DNA from: an uncultured Bacillota bacterium
GTDB lineage: Bacteria > Bacillota > Limnochordia > Limnochordales > ZCTH02-B6
DNA: 27,071 nucleotides
Direction of reading: 5' to 3'
NCBI GenBank assembly: GCA_937916565.1
Contig: CALFSR010000014.1
Coordinates: 1-27,071 of the forward strand
Shown: positions 14,037 to 22,071 of the stretch, in pieces
Numbering within the stretch: the stretch's first letter is position 1
How the letters are laid out: the number at the start of each line of letters is the position of its first letter
Position numbers and translations under genes: made by a program
The notes under the pieces: generated by a model
What the model saw: the letters and a program-made list of their open reading frames with translations, nothing else
Told to the model about the DNA's origin: nothing
Databases searched by the model: none

Positions 14037-14836
14037 GCGGCCGCGGGCTCCGTTACCGGGATCCGGTCGTGTGGTCGGTGCGGGCTGCGTTTTGGATCGT
14101 GCTGGCCTTCCTGGGCGTGCCGCTTCTCATCCTGGCCGCCGTGTCGTTTCATCCGGGACGGTTCATGACGTTCCCGCCGCAAGGCTTTAGCCTGCGCTGG
14201 TACGAAACGTTGTTTACGAACTCGCAGTGGACGGACGCCATCCGCAACAGCCTGGTGGTGGCCTTTGCGTCGGCCCTGTTGGCTACGGCCATGGCGCTCA
14301 TCCTGGCCCTGGTACTGGATCGCTACCCGGTGCGGTTCGGCGCCGTGTTCCGGCAGCTGGGCATGCTGCCCCTGTTCCTGCCGCCGGTCATCATGGGCGT
14401 GGCGTACGTCTCGTTCTTTTACGCCATCGGTTTCTCCGGCCGTATCGAGAACCTCATCATCGCCCACGCGGTGTTCAACGCGCCGTTCCCGCTCATGCTC
14501 ATCTCGGCGGGCCTCGGAAAGGTGGGCAAGGAGCTCGAGGAGTCGGCCATGAACTTGGGGGCCCGGCCGGGGGTCGTCCTCCGCACCGTGACGTTGCCCC
14601 TCATCCGGGCGGACGTGTTTGCCGGGGCGCTTTTGGCGTTTATCTTGTCGCTCAACGAGTACATCGTCGCGTTCCTCGTCGCCGGTTTCACCGTCGTCAC
14701 GCTGCCCATCGAGCTGTTTGCATCCTTGCGCTACTCATACTCCCCGGTCATCGCCGCGGCGTCGGTCGTATTCATCCTCGGCACGGCCGTGCTGGTCGCC
14801 GTCGCGGACCGGATGGCGGGCGGCCTGTGGGATTGA
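14033..14836 (+). CDS. potC: ABC transporter permease, PotC type
   Basis: A 267-residue inner-membrane protein with six hydrophobic segments and the EAA loop EESAMNLGARPGVVLRTVTL at about 169-188. It starts at a GTG overlapping the upstream permease stop (GTGA), with GGGGTGAGGGG as ribosome site. TM1 is FWIVLAFLGVPLLILAAVSF, then the FPPQGFSLRWYETLF loop typical of PotC-like subunits. It pairs with the preceding permease to form the channel. The near-identical EAA motif in both permeases (MNLGARP) fits a heterodimer docking one ATPase dimer. Confidence 0.88.
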   Translation: MSGRGLRYRDPVVWSVRAAFWIVLAFLGVPLLILAAVSFHPGRFMTFPPQGFSLRWYETLFTNSQWTDAIRNSLVVAFASALLATAMALILALVLDRYPVRFGAVFRQLGMLPLFLPPVIMGVAYVSFFYAIGFSGRIENLIIAHAVFNAPFPLMLISAGLGKVGKELEESAMNLGARPGVVLRTVTLPLIRADVFAGALLAFILSLNEYIVAFLVAGFTVVTLPIELFASLRYSYSPVIAAASVVFILGTAVLVAVADRMAGGLWD

Positions 14837-14850
14837 CGCCATCGAAAGCC

Positions 14851-14875
14851 GCGCGCTCGGGGCGAAGGAGCGCGC
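14851..14875 (+). promoter_or_regulatory. Hairpin just before the ureohydrolase gene
   Basis: GCGCGCTC (14851-14858) and GAGCGCGC (14868-14875) form a perfect eight-bp stem with a nine-base loop. The stem buries an AAGGAG at 14865-14870 that would serve an in-frame TTG at 14879, leaving the second AAGGAG (14885-14890) free for the ATG at 14900. No T-run follows, so an mRNA processing, stability or translational element is more likely than a terminator. Confidence 0.5.
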
Positions 14876-14899
14876 AACTTGCAGAAGGAGAGGTTGGAG

Positions 14900-15844
14900 A
14901 TGCCCAAGTACCGGCCGCAAAGCGCGATGGAAGTGCCGCGCTTTGCGGGCATTCGTACGTTTATGCGCCTGCCCCACGTGCGGGACTTGGCCGACGTCGA
15001 CGTGGCCATCGTCGGCGTGCCCTTTGACACCGGCGCGAGCTACCGGGTCGGGGCTCGCTTCGGCCCGGAGGCGATCCGGCGGGGAAGCACCCTCCTGCGC
15101 CCCTACAATCCCGCCCAGCGGGTTGACATCTTTGAGTGGCTGTCGGTGGTGGACTACGGCGACGTGCCGGTGGTGCCCGGTTTCATCGAGCCGTCGTACG
15201 AAACCATCCAGCGGGGGCTCGCGCCGCTGGTGGAAGCGGGCGTCGTGCCCGTCTGCCTGGGCGGCGACCACTCGATCACCTTGGCCGAGCTGCGGGCGCT
15301 GCACCGCCGTTGGGGTCCGCTCGGGATCATCCAGGTGGACTCCCACGGCGACACGTGGGACAACTACTGGGGCCAGCGCTACACCCACGGGACGGTGTTC
15401 CGGCGGGCCGTGGAGGAAGGCCTGCTGGATACGGCGCGGGTCGTGCAGATCGGCCTGCGGGGGCCGCTATACGGCGAAAGCGACTTGGAGGACGGCCGGG
15501 CCCTTGGTTTTGAGCTGATCCCCATGGATGAGGTGCGCCGGATAGGTCTCGCGGAGACGATCGCCCGCGCCCGGGCGCGGGCGGGGGAGGGGCCCGTGTT
15601 CCTCTCCTTTGACATCGACGGCGTGGACCCCGCGTTTGCGCCCGGCACCGGCACGCCGGAGGTGGGCGGGTTTACGAGCTTTGAGGCGCTCAGCCTCGTG
15701 CGGGGACTCGCCGGCGTCAACCTGGTCGGCGCCGACGTCGTGGAGGTGCTGCCCGCCTTTGACGTCGCCGAGGTCACGGCCATGCTGGCCGCCAACGTCG
15801 CCTACGAGATCTTGTCCTTGCTCGCCTTGCAGAAACGCGGGTGA
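14900..15844 (+). CDS. Agmatinase/ureohydrolase family protein
   Basis: A 314-residue manganese-dependent ureohydrolase, the usual length for agmatinases. All expected metal ligands are visible: His124 in LGGDHSITL, Asp147/His149/Asp151 in QVDSHGDTWDN, and Asp238/Asp240 in SFDIDGVDPAFAPGTGTPE. His163 in THGT matches the conserved active-site His region. The family splits guanidino compounds (agmatine, guanidinobutyrate, guanidinopropionate) to urea and an amine; the motif DSH rather than DAH occurs in several non-arginase members and does not settle the substrate. It is 63 bases after the second permease gene on the same strand, with no terminator between, so it is read as part of the transport operon. 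ATG 14900 with AAGGAG nine bases upstream is preferred over TTG 14879. Confidence 0.9.
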   Translation: MPKYRPQSAMEVPRFAGIRTFMRLPHVRDLADVDVAIVGVPFDTGASYRVGARFGPEAIRRGSTLLRPYNPAQRVDIFEWLSVVDYGDVPVVPGFIEPSYETIQRGLAPLVEAGVVPVCLGGDHSITLAELRALHRRWGPLGIIQVDSHGDTWDNYWGQRYTHGTVFRRAVEEGLLDTARVVQIGLRGPLYGESDLEDGRALGFELIPMDEVRRIGLAETIARARARAGEGPVFLSFDIDGVDPAFAPGTGTPEVGGFTSFEALSLVRGLAGVNLVGADVVEVLPAFDVAEVTAMLAANVAYEILSLLALQKRG

Positions 15845-15889
15845 CGGTTGCCGGGGCGATGGGCGTTGGCCAGGCAAGACGGAACACGG

Positions 15890-15919
15890 CGGCCCGGGTT
15901 TCCCAAGAAACCCGGGCCG
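15890..15919. terminator. Bidirectional terminator-like hairpin
   Basis: CGGCCCGGGTTTC, a CCAA tetraloop, then GAAACCCGGGCCG gives a perfect 13-bp stem in the 97-base gap between the convergent ureohydrolase and aminotransferase genes. The plus-strand tail is TTCGGTTTC, only weakly T-rich, so termination strength is uncertain. Confidence 0.7.
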
Positions 15920-15941
15920 TTCGGTTTCAAGAGATGACGGG

Positions 15942-17120
15942 CTAGCGCTTGCCGGCGAGCCCGGCGAGGATTTCGCCCACCTTGTCGAGGGTCTCGTCCT
16001 TTTTGCAGAAGGCGAAGCGCAGCACGGGGATGCGCCCGGGCGCGGGGGCCTCCTTCGTCTCGTAAAAGCTCGAGCCGGGCACGGCCGCGATTCCGACCCG
16101 CCGGATGAGCTCCCGGGCCGCGTCGGTGTCGCTGAGGCCGGCGAGCATGGGCGCTTGCGCCATGACGTAGTACGCGCCCTCCGGCGTGCGGCACTCAAAC
16201 CCCGCCTGCCGCAGCAGGTTCACGAACCGGTCCCGCTTGACCTGGTACGCGGCGGCGAGGTCGGTGTAGTAGCTGTCGGGCAACGTGTCGAGGGCCTCGG
16301 CTGCGGCCACCTGAAGGGGGCTTGGCGCGCCCACCGTGAGGAAGTCGTGCACCTTGCGCACCGCGTTTGACAGCTCCGGCGGAGCGATGACGTAGCCGAT
16401 GCGCCACCCCGTAATGGCCAGTGTCTTGGAGAGGCCGCCTACGCTGATGGTACGCTCGCGCATCCCCGGCAGGGTGGCCGGCGGGATGTGGCGCCGGCCG
16501 TAGTAGATGAAATGCTCGTAAATCTCATCCGTGATCAGGATGAGGTCGTGCTCGAGGCAGACCCGCCGCACGGCCTCGACCTCTTCTTGCGACAGCACGT
16601 GGCCGGTGGGGTTGCCCGGCGTGTTGAGCACCAGGGCCCGGGTGCGGGGGGTGATGGCCGCCCGCAGGGCGTCTTCGTCGATCCGGTATTCGGGCGGGGC
16701 CAGGCGGACGAACTTGGCCGTCGCGCCCGCAAGGTGAGACACCGGGAGATAGTTTTCATAGAACGGTTCGAGCAGGATGACTTCATCGCCCGGGTTGAGC
16801 ACCGCGAGCAGCGACGCGGCTACGCCTTCGGTCGCGCCGCAGGTGACGGTGATATGCTGCTGGGGGTCGACGGGGACGCCCCAAAACCGGCTTACCTTGC
16901 GGGCGATGGCCTCCCGCAGGCGCGGGTCACCCCAGGTGACCGAGTACTGGTTTTCGCCTGAGGCAATGGCGCGCTGCGCCGCCTCCAGCACCAGCGCCGG
17001 GGGATCGTAGTCGGGAAAGCCTTGTGCGAGATTGAGCGCGCCGCTCTCGTCGGCCCACCGGGTGACCTCCCGGATGACCGATTCGGTGAAATGCAGGACG
17101 CGCTGGGCCGGTTGAACCAC
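15942..17120 (-). CDS. PLP-dependent class I/II aminotransferase
   Basis: A 392-residue protein from a GTG with AGGAGG seven bases upstream. It is fold-type I: LAQGFPDYDPP near residue 32, TCGATEG (93-99), NTPGNPTG (166-173), ITDEIYEH (Asp198, Tyr201), PLP-binding Lys232 in SVGGLSKTLAITGWRIGY, and the substrate-carboxylate Arg in PVLRFAFCK near the C-terminus. These features place it in the aspartate / methionine / kynurenine aminotransferase group, which transfers amino groups between an amino acid and 2-oxoglutarate in the cytoplasm. The exact substrate cannot be read from the sequence. It is transcribed towards the ureohydrolase gene and divergently from the TPR gene; the 170-base gap 17121-17290 between the two starts must hold both promoters, but I see no convincing one. 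Confidence 0.92.
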   Translation of the reverse strand: MVQPAQRVLHFTESVIREVTRWADESGALNLAQGFPDYDPPALVLEAAQRAIASGENQYSVTWGDPRLREAIARKVSRFWGVPVDPQQHITVTCGATEGVAASLLAVLNPGDEVILLEPFYENYLPVSHLAGATAKFVRLAPPEYRIDEDALRAAITPRTRALVLNTPGNPTGHVLSQEEVEAVRRVCLEHDLILITDEIYEHFIYYGRRHIPPATLPGMRERTISVGGLSKTLAITGWRIGYVIAPPELSNAVRKVHDFLTVGAPSPLQVAAAEALDTLPDSYYTDLAAAYQVKRDRFVNLLRQAGFECRTPEGAYYVMAQAPMLAGLSDTDAARELIRRVGIAAVPGSSFYETKEAPAPGRIPVLRFAFCKKDETLDKVGEILAGLAGKR

Positions 17121-17290
17121 GTGATGTCCTCCTGTCTTCCAATGGCAGATCGCGCCCCGAGAGCAGGGACCGCCCGGCGCCTGGCCGAAAGGTTGGCGAA
17201 GGCCACCTGCCGCCCTTGCCGGGTGTTGAATCCATTGAACATTCGCTGCCGCCCCTTGTGCGTCCTTTCGGGAGAGGAGAGTGAACGGGT

Positions 17291-19267
17291 TTGAGGCCGC
17301 CTGAGTCGCTGGAGGCTGCGTTGGAAGCCGCCGCGGAGCTGGCCGAGCAGGCCCACCGGTATTTGCGGGAAAACCGCCTCGACAAGGCGAAGCGCTTGTT
17401 TCAAAAGGCCTCGGACCTGTACCCGCTGCCCTTTGCCCTCAACAACCTGGCGGCCATCTACCTCGAGCACGAGCGCGATCCCCGGGCGGCTTTGGATACG
17501 CTGGCGCCGCTTTTGTACGACACGGACGAGGTGTGGCATCCGTTTACCTTGAGCTTGGCGTCCCGCTGCCACGCGGCCATGGGCGACGAGCTGTCGGCTC
17601 GCCGCCGGCTCCGGGAGGCGGTGTCCGCCTTTGAAAAGGCCGACCCCGAGACGGCTGATTCGGTGGCGTGGCGGGAGTACACGTCCGCCATCTTGCGGGC
17701 CGCCGGCGAGCTTGGGGACCACCGCGAAGTACTGCGGCTCAACCAGCGGTGGGCGCACCTGCACGCGCACTGGAGCGCCTGGTTCTACGCCGGCGTGGCC
17801 GCGTTCAACCTGGAACGGTGGCACCTGGCCGCGCAGGCGTGGGGGCGGGCGGCCCGGGACGGCTGGGACGGCGCGGAACGGTGGGCGGAGGTGACGGACG
17901 TTTTCGAGCGGGGCGTGGCGCCGCCGCTTCTGCTCAACTACGAGCTCCCCGACGTTGAGAAGCTAGAGCGCGTCGCCAAGGAGGCGTCCGCCGCCGGCCG
18001 CAGCGGGGCCGAGCTCGCCCGGGAGCTCCTGGAGGCCGATCCCGGCTATGCCTTGATGGTCTTGTCCTCCGTGTTTCTGGAACCTGAGGAACATATGCCC
18101 GCAGCCATGCACCTGCTGTCGTCGCTGATCGCGGGCGGCGGCGCCTGGGGCGAGCAGCTGGCCCGCGGCGTGCTGGAAGCGCCGAACCTGCCGCGCGAGC
18201 TCAAGTTCGCGGCTGCCGACGGCCTGCGCCGTCTGGGCGTCTACAAACCCGGAGAAGACATCCCCGCGGTGATCGACGGCGAGCCGGCCGTGATGCGCAT
18301 GTTCCCCGGCCCCGTCGACTTTGGGCCCGATCCGGAAGCGGAAGCCCGGTACCAGGAGATCATGGAGGTCTGGGAAGAAGGCGACCTAAGGCGCGCCCGC
18401 ATCATGCTGGAGAAAGCCTTCGCGGGTCAAGAGCGCGTTTGGGGTCCCATGGCCATCGTCTACAGCAGCGTGCTGCTGGAGCTCGGCGAGCGGGACGAAG
18501 CGTACCGGTGGCTGCAGGCGGCGCTGGCGGCCGCACCGGACCACCCGGTCGTTTTGTACCACCTGGCCCTCATCCATTTCGATCGCTCCGAGTACCGGCA
18601 GGCCCTGGACTACCTAAACCAGATTAACGTGAAGGACCAGCCGCGCGGCATCCGGCGGGAGCTCGACACGTTCCGCCGGGTTCTCGAGGAGCGGCTTGCC
18701 CTCAAGCGGAGGGTGGAGAAGTACGCCGGCGGCTCCGACCTAGAGGCGATGACGGCGTACCTGGTGCGGGAGTACGAGCGGAGCCGGCGCAAGTCCGCGG
18801 AGGACAAACCGGTGCGGCCTGACGCTACGACCTTGGCCCAAGCCTTGCGCAAGCTGCCGGTGGAGTGGGTCGACGCGGCCTGCCGGGTGCATGCGCTGCC
18901 CGATCCGGCGCCGCGCCGCCCGGATCGGGAGCGCCAGCTCGTGCAGTTCCTGCTGCAAGACACGGCACGGGCCTTGAGCAACCTGGCGCAGGTCGACTCC
19001 GACGGGCGGGCGCGGAAACTCCTGGCCTACTTGCTGGACAAGGGCGGTTGGGCTAGGTCCGGACCCGTCACGCGGCAGTTCGGTTCCGACGACGAGGACG
19101 GCTACTGGTGGTCTGAGCGGCTGCCCGAGAGCCCCTTGGGCCGGTTGCGGGCGGCGGGGCTCGCCATCGTCGGCTATGCGGTCGTGGGCGGCAGGCGCAG
19201 CCGGGTTATCGTTGTACCCGTGGATCTGCGGGAACGGCTCAAGGGGCTCCTTTCGGGCGGGTCTTAG
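17291..19267 (+). CDS. Large TPR-repeat protein of unknown function
   Basis: A 658-residue protein starting at a TTG, 11 bases after AGGAG; a nearby GTG at 17281 leads to an immediate stop and is not used. TPR-like helix pairs cover about 15-100 (AHRYLRENRLDKAKRLFQKA, LPFALNNLAAIYLEHERDPR, HAAMGDELSARRRLREAV), 150-195 (WSAWFYAGVAAFNLERWHLA) and 355-460 (YQEIMEVWEEGDLRRARIML, SSVLLELGERDEAYRWLQAA, YHLALIHFDRSEYRQALDYL). A basic segment near 470-515 links to a C-terminal part (about 520-658) with WVDAACRVHALP, LLAYLLDKGGWA and RRSRVIVVPVDLRERLKGLL. I do not recognise that part. There is no signal peptide or membrane helix, so it is probably a cytoplasmic scaffold. It is a single-gene unit by position. 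Confidence 0.8.
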   Translation: MRPPESLEAALEAAAELAEQAHRYLRENRLDKAKRLFQKASDLYPLPFALNNLAAIYLEHERDPRAALDTLAPLLYDTDEVWHPFTLSLASRCHAAMGDELSARRRLREAVSAFEKADPETADSVAWREYTSAILRAAGELGDHREVLRLNQRWAHLHAHWSAWFYAGVAAFNLERWHLAAQAWGRAARDGWDGAERWAEVTDVFERGVAPPLLLNYELPDVEKLERVAKEASAAGRSGAELARELLEADPGYALMVLSSVFLEPEEHMPAAMHLLSSLIAGGGAWGEQLARGVLEAPNLPRELKFAAADGLRRLGVYKPGEDIPAVIDGEPAVMRMFPGPVDFGPDPEAEARYQEIMEVWEEGDLRRARIMLEKAFAGQERVWGPMAIVYSSVLLELGERDEAYRWLQAALAAAPDHPVVLYHLALIHFDRSEYRQALDYLNQINVKDQPRGIRRELDTFRRVLEERLALKRRVEKYAGGSDLEAMTAYLVREYERSRRKSAEDKPVRPDATTLAQALRKLPVEWVDAACRVHALPDPAPRRPDRERQLVQFLLQDTARALSNLAQVDSDGRARKLLAYLLDKGGWARSGPVTRQFGSDDEDGYWWSERLPESPLGRLRAAGLAIVGYAVVGGRRSRVIVVPVDLRERLKGLLSGGS

Positions 19268-19289
19268 TCCTGGCGTCCCCGGAGCCGGC

Positions 19290-19313
19290 GGGCTGCCGAT
19301 CCTAGGGCAGTCC
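19290..19313. terminator. Short stem-loop between convergent TPR and SDR genes
   Basis: GGGCTGCC (19290-19297) pairs with GGCAGTCC (19306-19313), with one G-U pair and an eight-base loop, in a 99-base convergent gap that is full of further GC-rich inverted pieces. There is no T-run; its role as a terminator is a guess from position. Confidence 0.3.
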
Positions 19314-19366
19314 CAGGAGGTACCTCGGGCCCCGGGGCTGCCCGCCCCGGCGCCCATGCGGCTGTC

Positions 19367-20125
19367 CTAGGGCATGAGCGCCCCGCCGTTGACGTGCAGC
19401 ACCTGTCCTGTCACGTACCCGGCCGCGGGCGACGCGAGGTACGCGCACGCCGCCGCGATCTCCTCCGGCAGGCCGAGCCGGCCCATGGGAATGTCGCGCA
19501 CGAGGGCCGCGGGGTCCCCCACGGGGGGTGAGCTCGCCGGCCGGACCGTGTCGATGTGGCCGGGGCTCACGGTGTTGACCGTGATCCCGTAGGGCGCGAC
19601 TTCGTGGGCGAGGGCCTTGGTGAGGCCGTGCATGCCCGCCTTGGACGTCACCACGTGGGCCCGGTCGGCTTGGCCGGCAAACCCGCTCCGGCCGGAGATG
19701 TTGATGATGCGGCCGAAGCGGCGCTCCATCATGCGGGGGAGGACGGCTTTGGCGCAATAAAAGGCCGAGCTCAGGTTGACGCGGATGATCCGGTCCCAGT
19801 CATCGAAGCTCATCTCGACGACCGACTGCTTAGGCCGGACGCCGACGTTGTTGACCAGGATGTCGACGGGGCCTAGCCGTTCCTCCACGTAGGCGGCCAT
19901 GGCCGTGACCTGCGCGGGATCGGCGACGTCGGCCACGACGGGCAGCGCCCGGCGGCCCAGCGCCTCGATCTCCGCAGCCACCGCCTGCGCTTGCTCGGGG
20001 TGGTGCAGCACGCACACGGCTACGTCGGCCCCGCGCTCGGCCAGGGCCAGGGCGATGGCGCGCCCGATGTTGCGCCCGCCTCCGGTCACCAGCGCGACGC
20101 GGCCGTCCAGTCGATCCGTCGACAA
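19367..20125 (-). CDS. Short-chain dehydrogenase/reductase-family protein with altered catalytic motif
   Basis: A 252-residue classical-length SDR from a TTG at 20125 with AAGGAGG seven bases upstream. The Rossmann nucleotide site is VTGGGRNIGRAIALAL (13-28), with VVADVAD (63-69) and the NNVG motif (92-95). The active-site stretch reads INISGRSGFAG and then RAHVVTSKAGMHGL: Lys162 of YxxxK is present, but the Tyr position is Val158, and the catalytic Ser position aligns with Gly145 (Ser144 is one residue earlier). The C-terminus is normal (VSPGHIDT, GRLGLPEEIAAACAYLASPA, GYVTGQVLHVNGG). By overall form it would be annotated as a FabG-like oxidoreductase, but standard Tyr-Ser chemistry is not available to it. 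It is divergent from the acyl-CoA ligase operon across 360 bases. Confidence 0.9.
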   Translation of the reverse strand: MSTDRLDGRVALVTGGGRNIGRAIALALAERGADVAVCVLHHPEQAQAVAAEIEALGRRALPVVADVADPAQVTAMAAYVEERLGPVDILVNNVGVRPKQSVVEMSFDDWDRIIRVNLSSAFYCAKAVLPRMMERRFGRIINISGRSGFAGQADRAHVVTSKAGMHGLTKALAHEVAPYGITVNTVSPGHIDTVRPASSPPVGDPAALVRDIPMGRLGLPEEIAAACAYLASPAAGYVTGQVLHVNGGALMP

Positions 20126-20433
20126 GGAAACCCCTCCTTGTGCCCGCCCGCAGGCGGCGTCCTACCGGCATGGAATCGCATTAAAGCCGAAGGTGTCAAG
20201 GGGATCAGCGCATGTTCCCTGGCGTAGCGGTCATCAGGCCGAGTAGGGCGGTGCGGGGTTATACGGGCAGGAGCTTGAGGGCCGCTTACCCCAGCCGCTA
20301 ACTCCTGCCGCGAGCCCCGGCAGGGACGGCCACCGCGCCGAAACACCCGCTCCATCGCCCGCCTCCCCGTCCGTCCAAAACAGCACCCAATTCGTGAACA
20401 GTTTGGCAGGAGATCCGAAGGCTGCAGCGTAGT

Positions 20434-20462
20434 TTGACAAAGTGAAAGGTGATTCATATAGC
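20434..20462 (+). promoter_or_regulatory. Promoter of the acyl-CoA ligase / Liv-type operon
   Basis: TTGACA (20434-20439), a 17-base spacer and TATAGC (20457-20462): a perfect -35, ideal spacing and four of six at -10. It stands about 25 bases before the GTG start and is the best promoter in the window. Confidence 0.75.
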
Positions 20463-20468
20463 ACTTTG
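20438..20468 (+). promoter_or_regulatory. Operator-like dyad overlapping the promoter
   Basis: CAAAGTG (20438-20444) and CACTTTG (20462-20468) are perfect seven-base inverted arms 17 bases apart. One overlaps the end of the -35 box, the other the last base of the -10 box, as expected for a repressor site. The regulator is not identified. Confidence 0.5.
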
Positions 20469-20485
20469 AAAGGGGACAGGGCACC

Positions 20486-22048
20486 GTGCAGGCGGTTGGT
20501 TTCTGGTTGAGCAAGCGGTCCCAGATGCATCCCGAGCGCGTCGCGCTCACCGTCCCCGGGGGAAGCGGCTACGTCCACATCACCTACGCGGAGCTCAACC
20601 GGCGGGTCAACCGGCTGGCGCGGGCGCTGCGCTCCTGCGGCCTCTCCCGGGGCGACCGGGTGGCCATCTTGAGCCTCAACGGCCCCGAATACGTGGAGCT
20701 GCTTTTTGCCGTGGCCAAGGCGGGGCTCATCGTCGTGCCCCTCAACGTGCGGCTGGCGGTGCCCGAATGGCGGTACCAGCTCGCGGACAGCGGCGCGCGG
20801 CTGCTGCTGGTCGGGCCTGAGTTTGCCGAGCACGGGCCTGCCCTCCAGCAGGAGACGGCGGTGGAGCGGGTCATCGTGCTGCCCGCACCGGGCGAGACCG
20901 GCGAGTACGGACGGTGGGTGGCGGCCGAGTCCGACGCCGAGCCCGAGCTGCCCGGCGGGGAGCCGCCCATTACCCTCGACGAGCGGTACATCATCTGCTA
21001 CACCTCGGGCACGACCGGCAAGCCCAAAGGTGCCGTTCTCACCCAAGGAAACCAGTTCGCCAACGCCCTGAACGCCTGCATGACGCTGGACATCAGCGGG
21101 CGGGACACGACCATCACGCTGCTGCCTATGTTTCACGTGGGCGGCATCGGCCTGTTCACGCTGCCGACGCTTTATGCCGGCGGCCGCGTCGTTATCCCCC
21201 GCCGTTTCGATCCGGGGGAGGCGCTGCGCCTTATTGAGACTGAGGGCGTGACCATCGTCTTCGGCGTGCCGACGATTCACCGGGCGCTTCTGGATCATCC
21301 CGACTTCGACAAGACGGATTTGAGCCGTGTCCGCTGCTTCTACAGCGGCGGGGCGCCGTGCCCGCTGGACCTTATCGACGCCTTTCACAAGCGGGGCATC
21401 GCCTTTGGCCAGGGCTACGGCCTGACCGAGACGTCGCCGACGCACTTCCTGCTCGTGCCCGAAGATTTCCAGCGCAAGGCGGGCACCGTGGGGCGGCCCG
21501 CGCTGCACGCCGAAGCCCGCATCGTGGACGCGAGCGGCAACGACTTGCCCCCGGGCCAGGTGGGCGAGGTCGTCGTGCGGGGACCCAATGTGTTCCTGGA
21601 GTACTGGGGCAAGCCCCAGGAGACGGCCGCCGCGTTCCGGGACGGCTGGTTTCGCACGGGCGATTTGGGCCGGGCCGACGAGGACGGCTGCGTCACCCTG
21701 GTGGGCCGGCTCAAGGAGATGATCATCTCCGGCGGTGAGAACATCTACCCCATCGAGGTCGAGCAAGTGCTCGAGGCCCATCCGGACATCGTCGAAGCCG
21801 CCGTGGTCGGGCTCCCCGACCCCCGCTGGGGCGAAACGCCCCACGCGGTCGTCGTCCTGCGACCCGGCGCCAGCGTCGACGGCCCGGCGTTGACCGCCTG
21901 GTGCCGCCAGCGCCTAGCCGGGTACAAAGTCCCCAAGTCGTTTACCGTTATCGACGCTCTTCCCCGCAACGCCGCGGGTAAGGTGCAGAAACCTGCGCTG
22001 GTGACGATGTTGTCGGGCCGCGCCCAGGAGCAGCGGCCGGGCGCGTGA
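20486..22048 (+). CDS. AMP-forming acyl-CoA synthetase (ANL superfamily)
   Basis: A 520-residue protein from a GTG with AAAGGGGA upstream. It would activate a carboxylic acid to an acyl-adenylate and then to an acyl-CoA. Motifs are in order: ATP-binding P-loop TSGTTGKPKGA (173-183), LPMFHVGGIG, FYSGGAPCP, GYGLTETSPTH (A5), FLEYWGKPQET, GWFRTGDLG (A7), the hinge GRLKEMIISGGENIYPIEVE with Lys410 (A8), and Lys499 in PRNAAGKVQK (A10, adenylation). The protein resembles medium/long-chain or aromatic acid CoA ligases; the acid cannot be assigned. It is the first gene of an operon, and its stop overlaps the upstream in-frame GTG of the ketoacyl-synthase-like gene (GTGA). Context suggests that it activates the compound imported by the downstream ABC system. 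Confidence 0.93.
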   Translation: MQAVGFWLSKRSQMHPERVALTVPGGSGYVHITYAELNRRVNRLARALRSCGLSRGDRVAILSLNGPEYVELLFAVAKAGLIVVPLNVRLAVPEWRYQLADSGARLLLVGPEFAEHGPALQQETAVERVIVLPAPGETGEYGRWVAAESDAEPELPGGEPPITLDERYIICYTSGTTGKPKGAVLTQGNQFANALNACMTLDISGRDTTITLLPMFHVGGIGLFTLPTLYAGGRVVIPRRFDPGEALRLIETEGVTIVFGVPTIHRALLDHPDFDKTDLSRVRCFYSGGAPCPLDLIDAFHKRGIAFGQGYGLTETSPTHFLLVPEDFQRKAGTVGRPALHAEARIVDASGNDLPPGQVGEVVVRGPNVFLEYWGKPQETAAAFRDGWFRTGDLGRADEDGCVTLVGRLKEMIISGGENIYPIEVEQVLEAHPDIVEAAVVGLPDPRWGETPHAVVVLRPGASVDGPALTAWCRQRLAGYKVPKSFTVIDALPRNAAGKVQKPALVTMLSGRAQEQRPGA

Positions 22049-22057
22049 CCGGCGGAC

Positions 22058-22062
22058 GGAGG
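22058..22062 (+). promoter_or_regulatory. Ribosome binding site deciding a TTG start
   Basis: GGAGG nine bases before the TTG at 22072; it lies downstream of the alternative GTG at 22045 and so favours the shorter protein. Confidence 0.55.
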
Positions 22063-22071
22063 ACAGCGGCT

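Larger units (their letters stand above)
20126..20485. other. Divergent intergenic region, 360 bases
   Basis: No gene is supported here. It holds the SDR ribosome site (20133-20139), a possible long hairpin (GGCAGGAG 20266-20273 with CTCCTGCC 20302-20309 around a 28-base loop), and, near the right end, an AT-richer stretch (about 20375-20475) carrying a good promoter and a dyad for the acyl-CoA ligase operon. Short open frames in it have no recognisable family. Confidence 0.6.

Noticed and set aside
20370..20470. Minus-strand frame reading FTLSNYAAAFGSPAKL, faintly like the start of a sugar ABC permease
   Set aside because: Only a dozen residues look alike, no membrane segments follow, and the same bases are better explained as the ligase promoter and operator.
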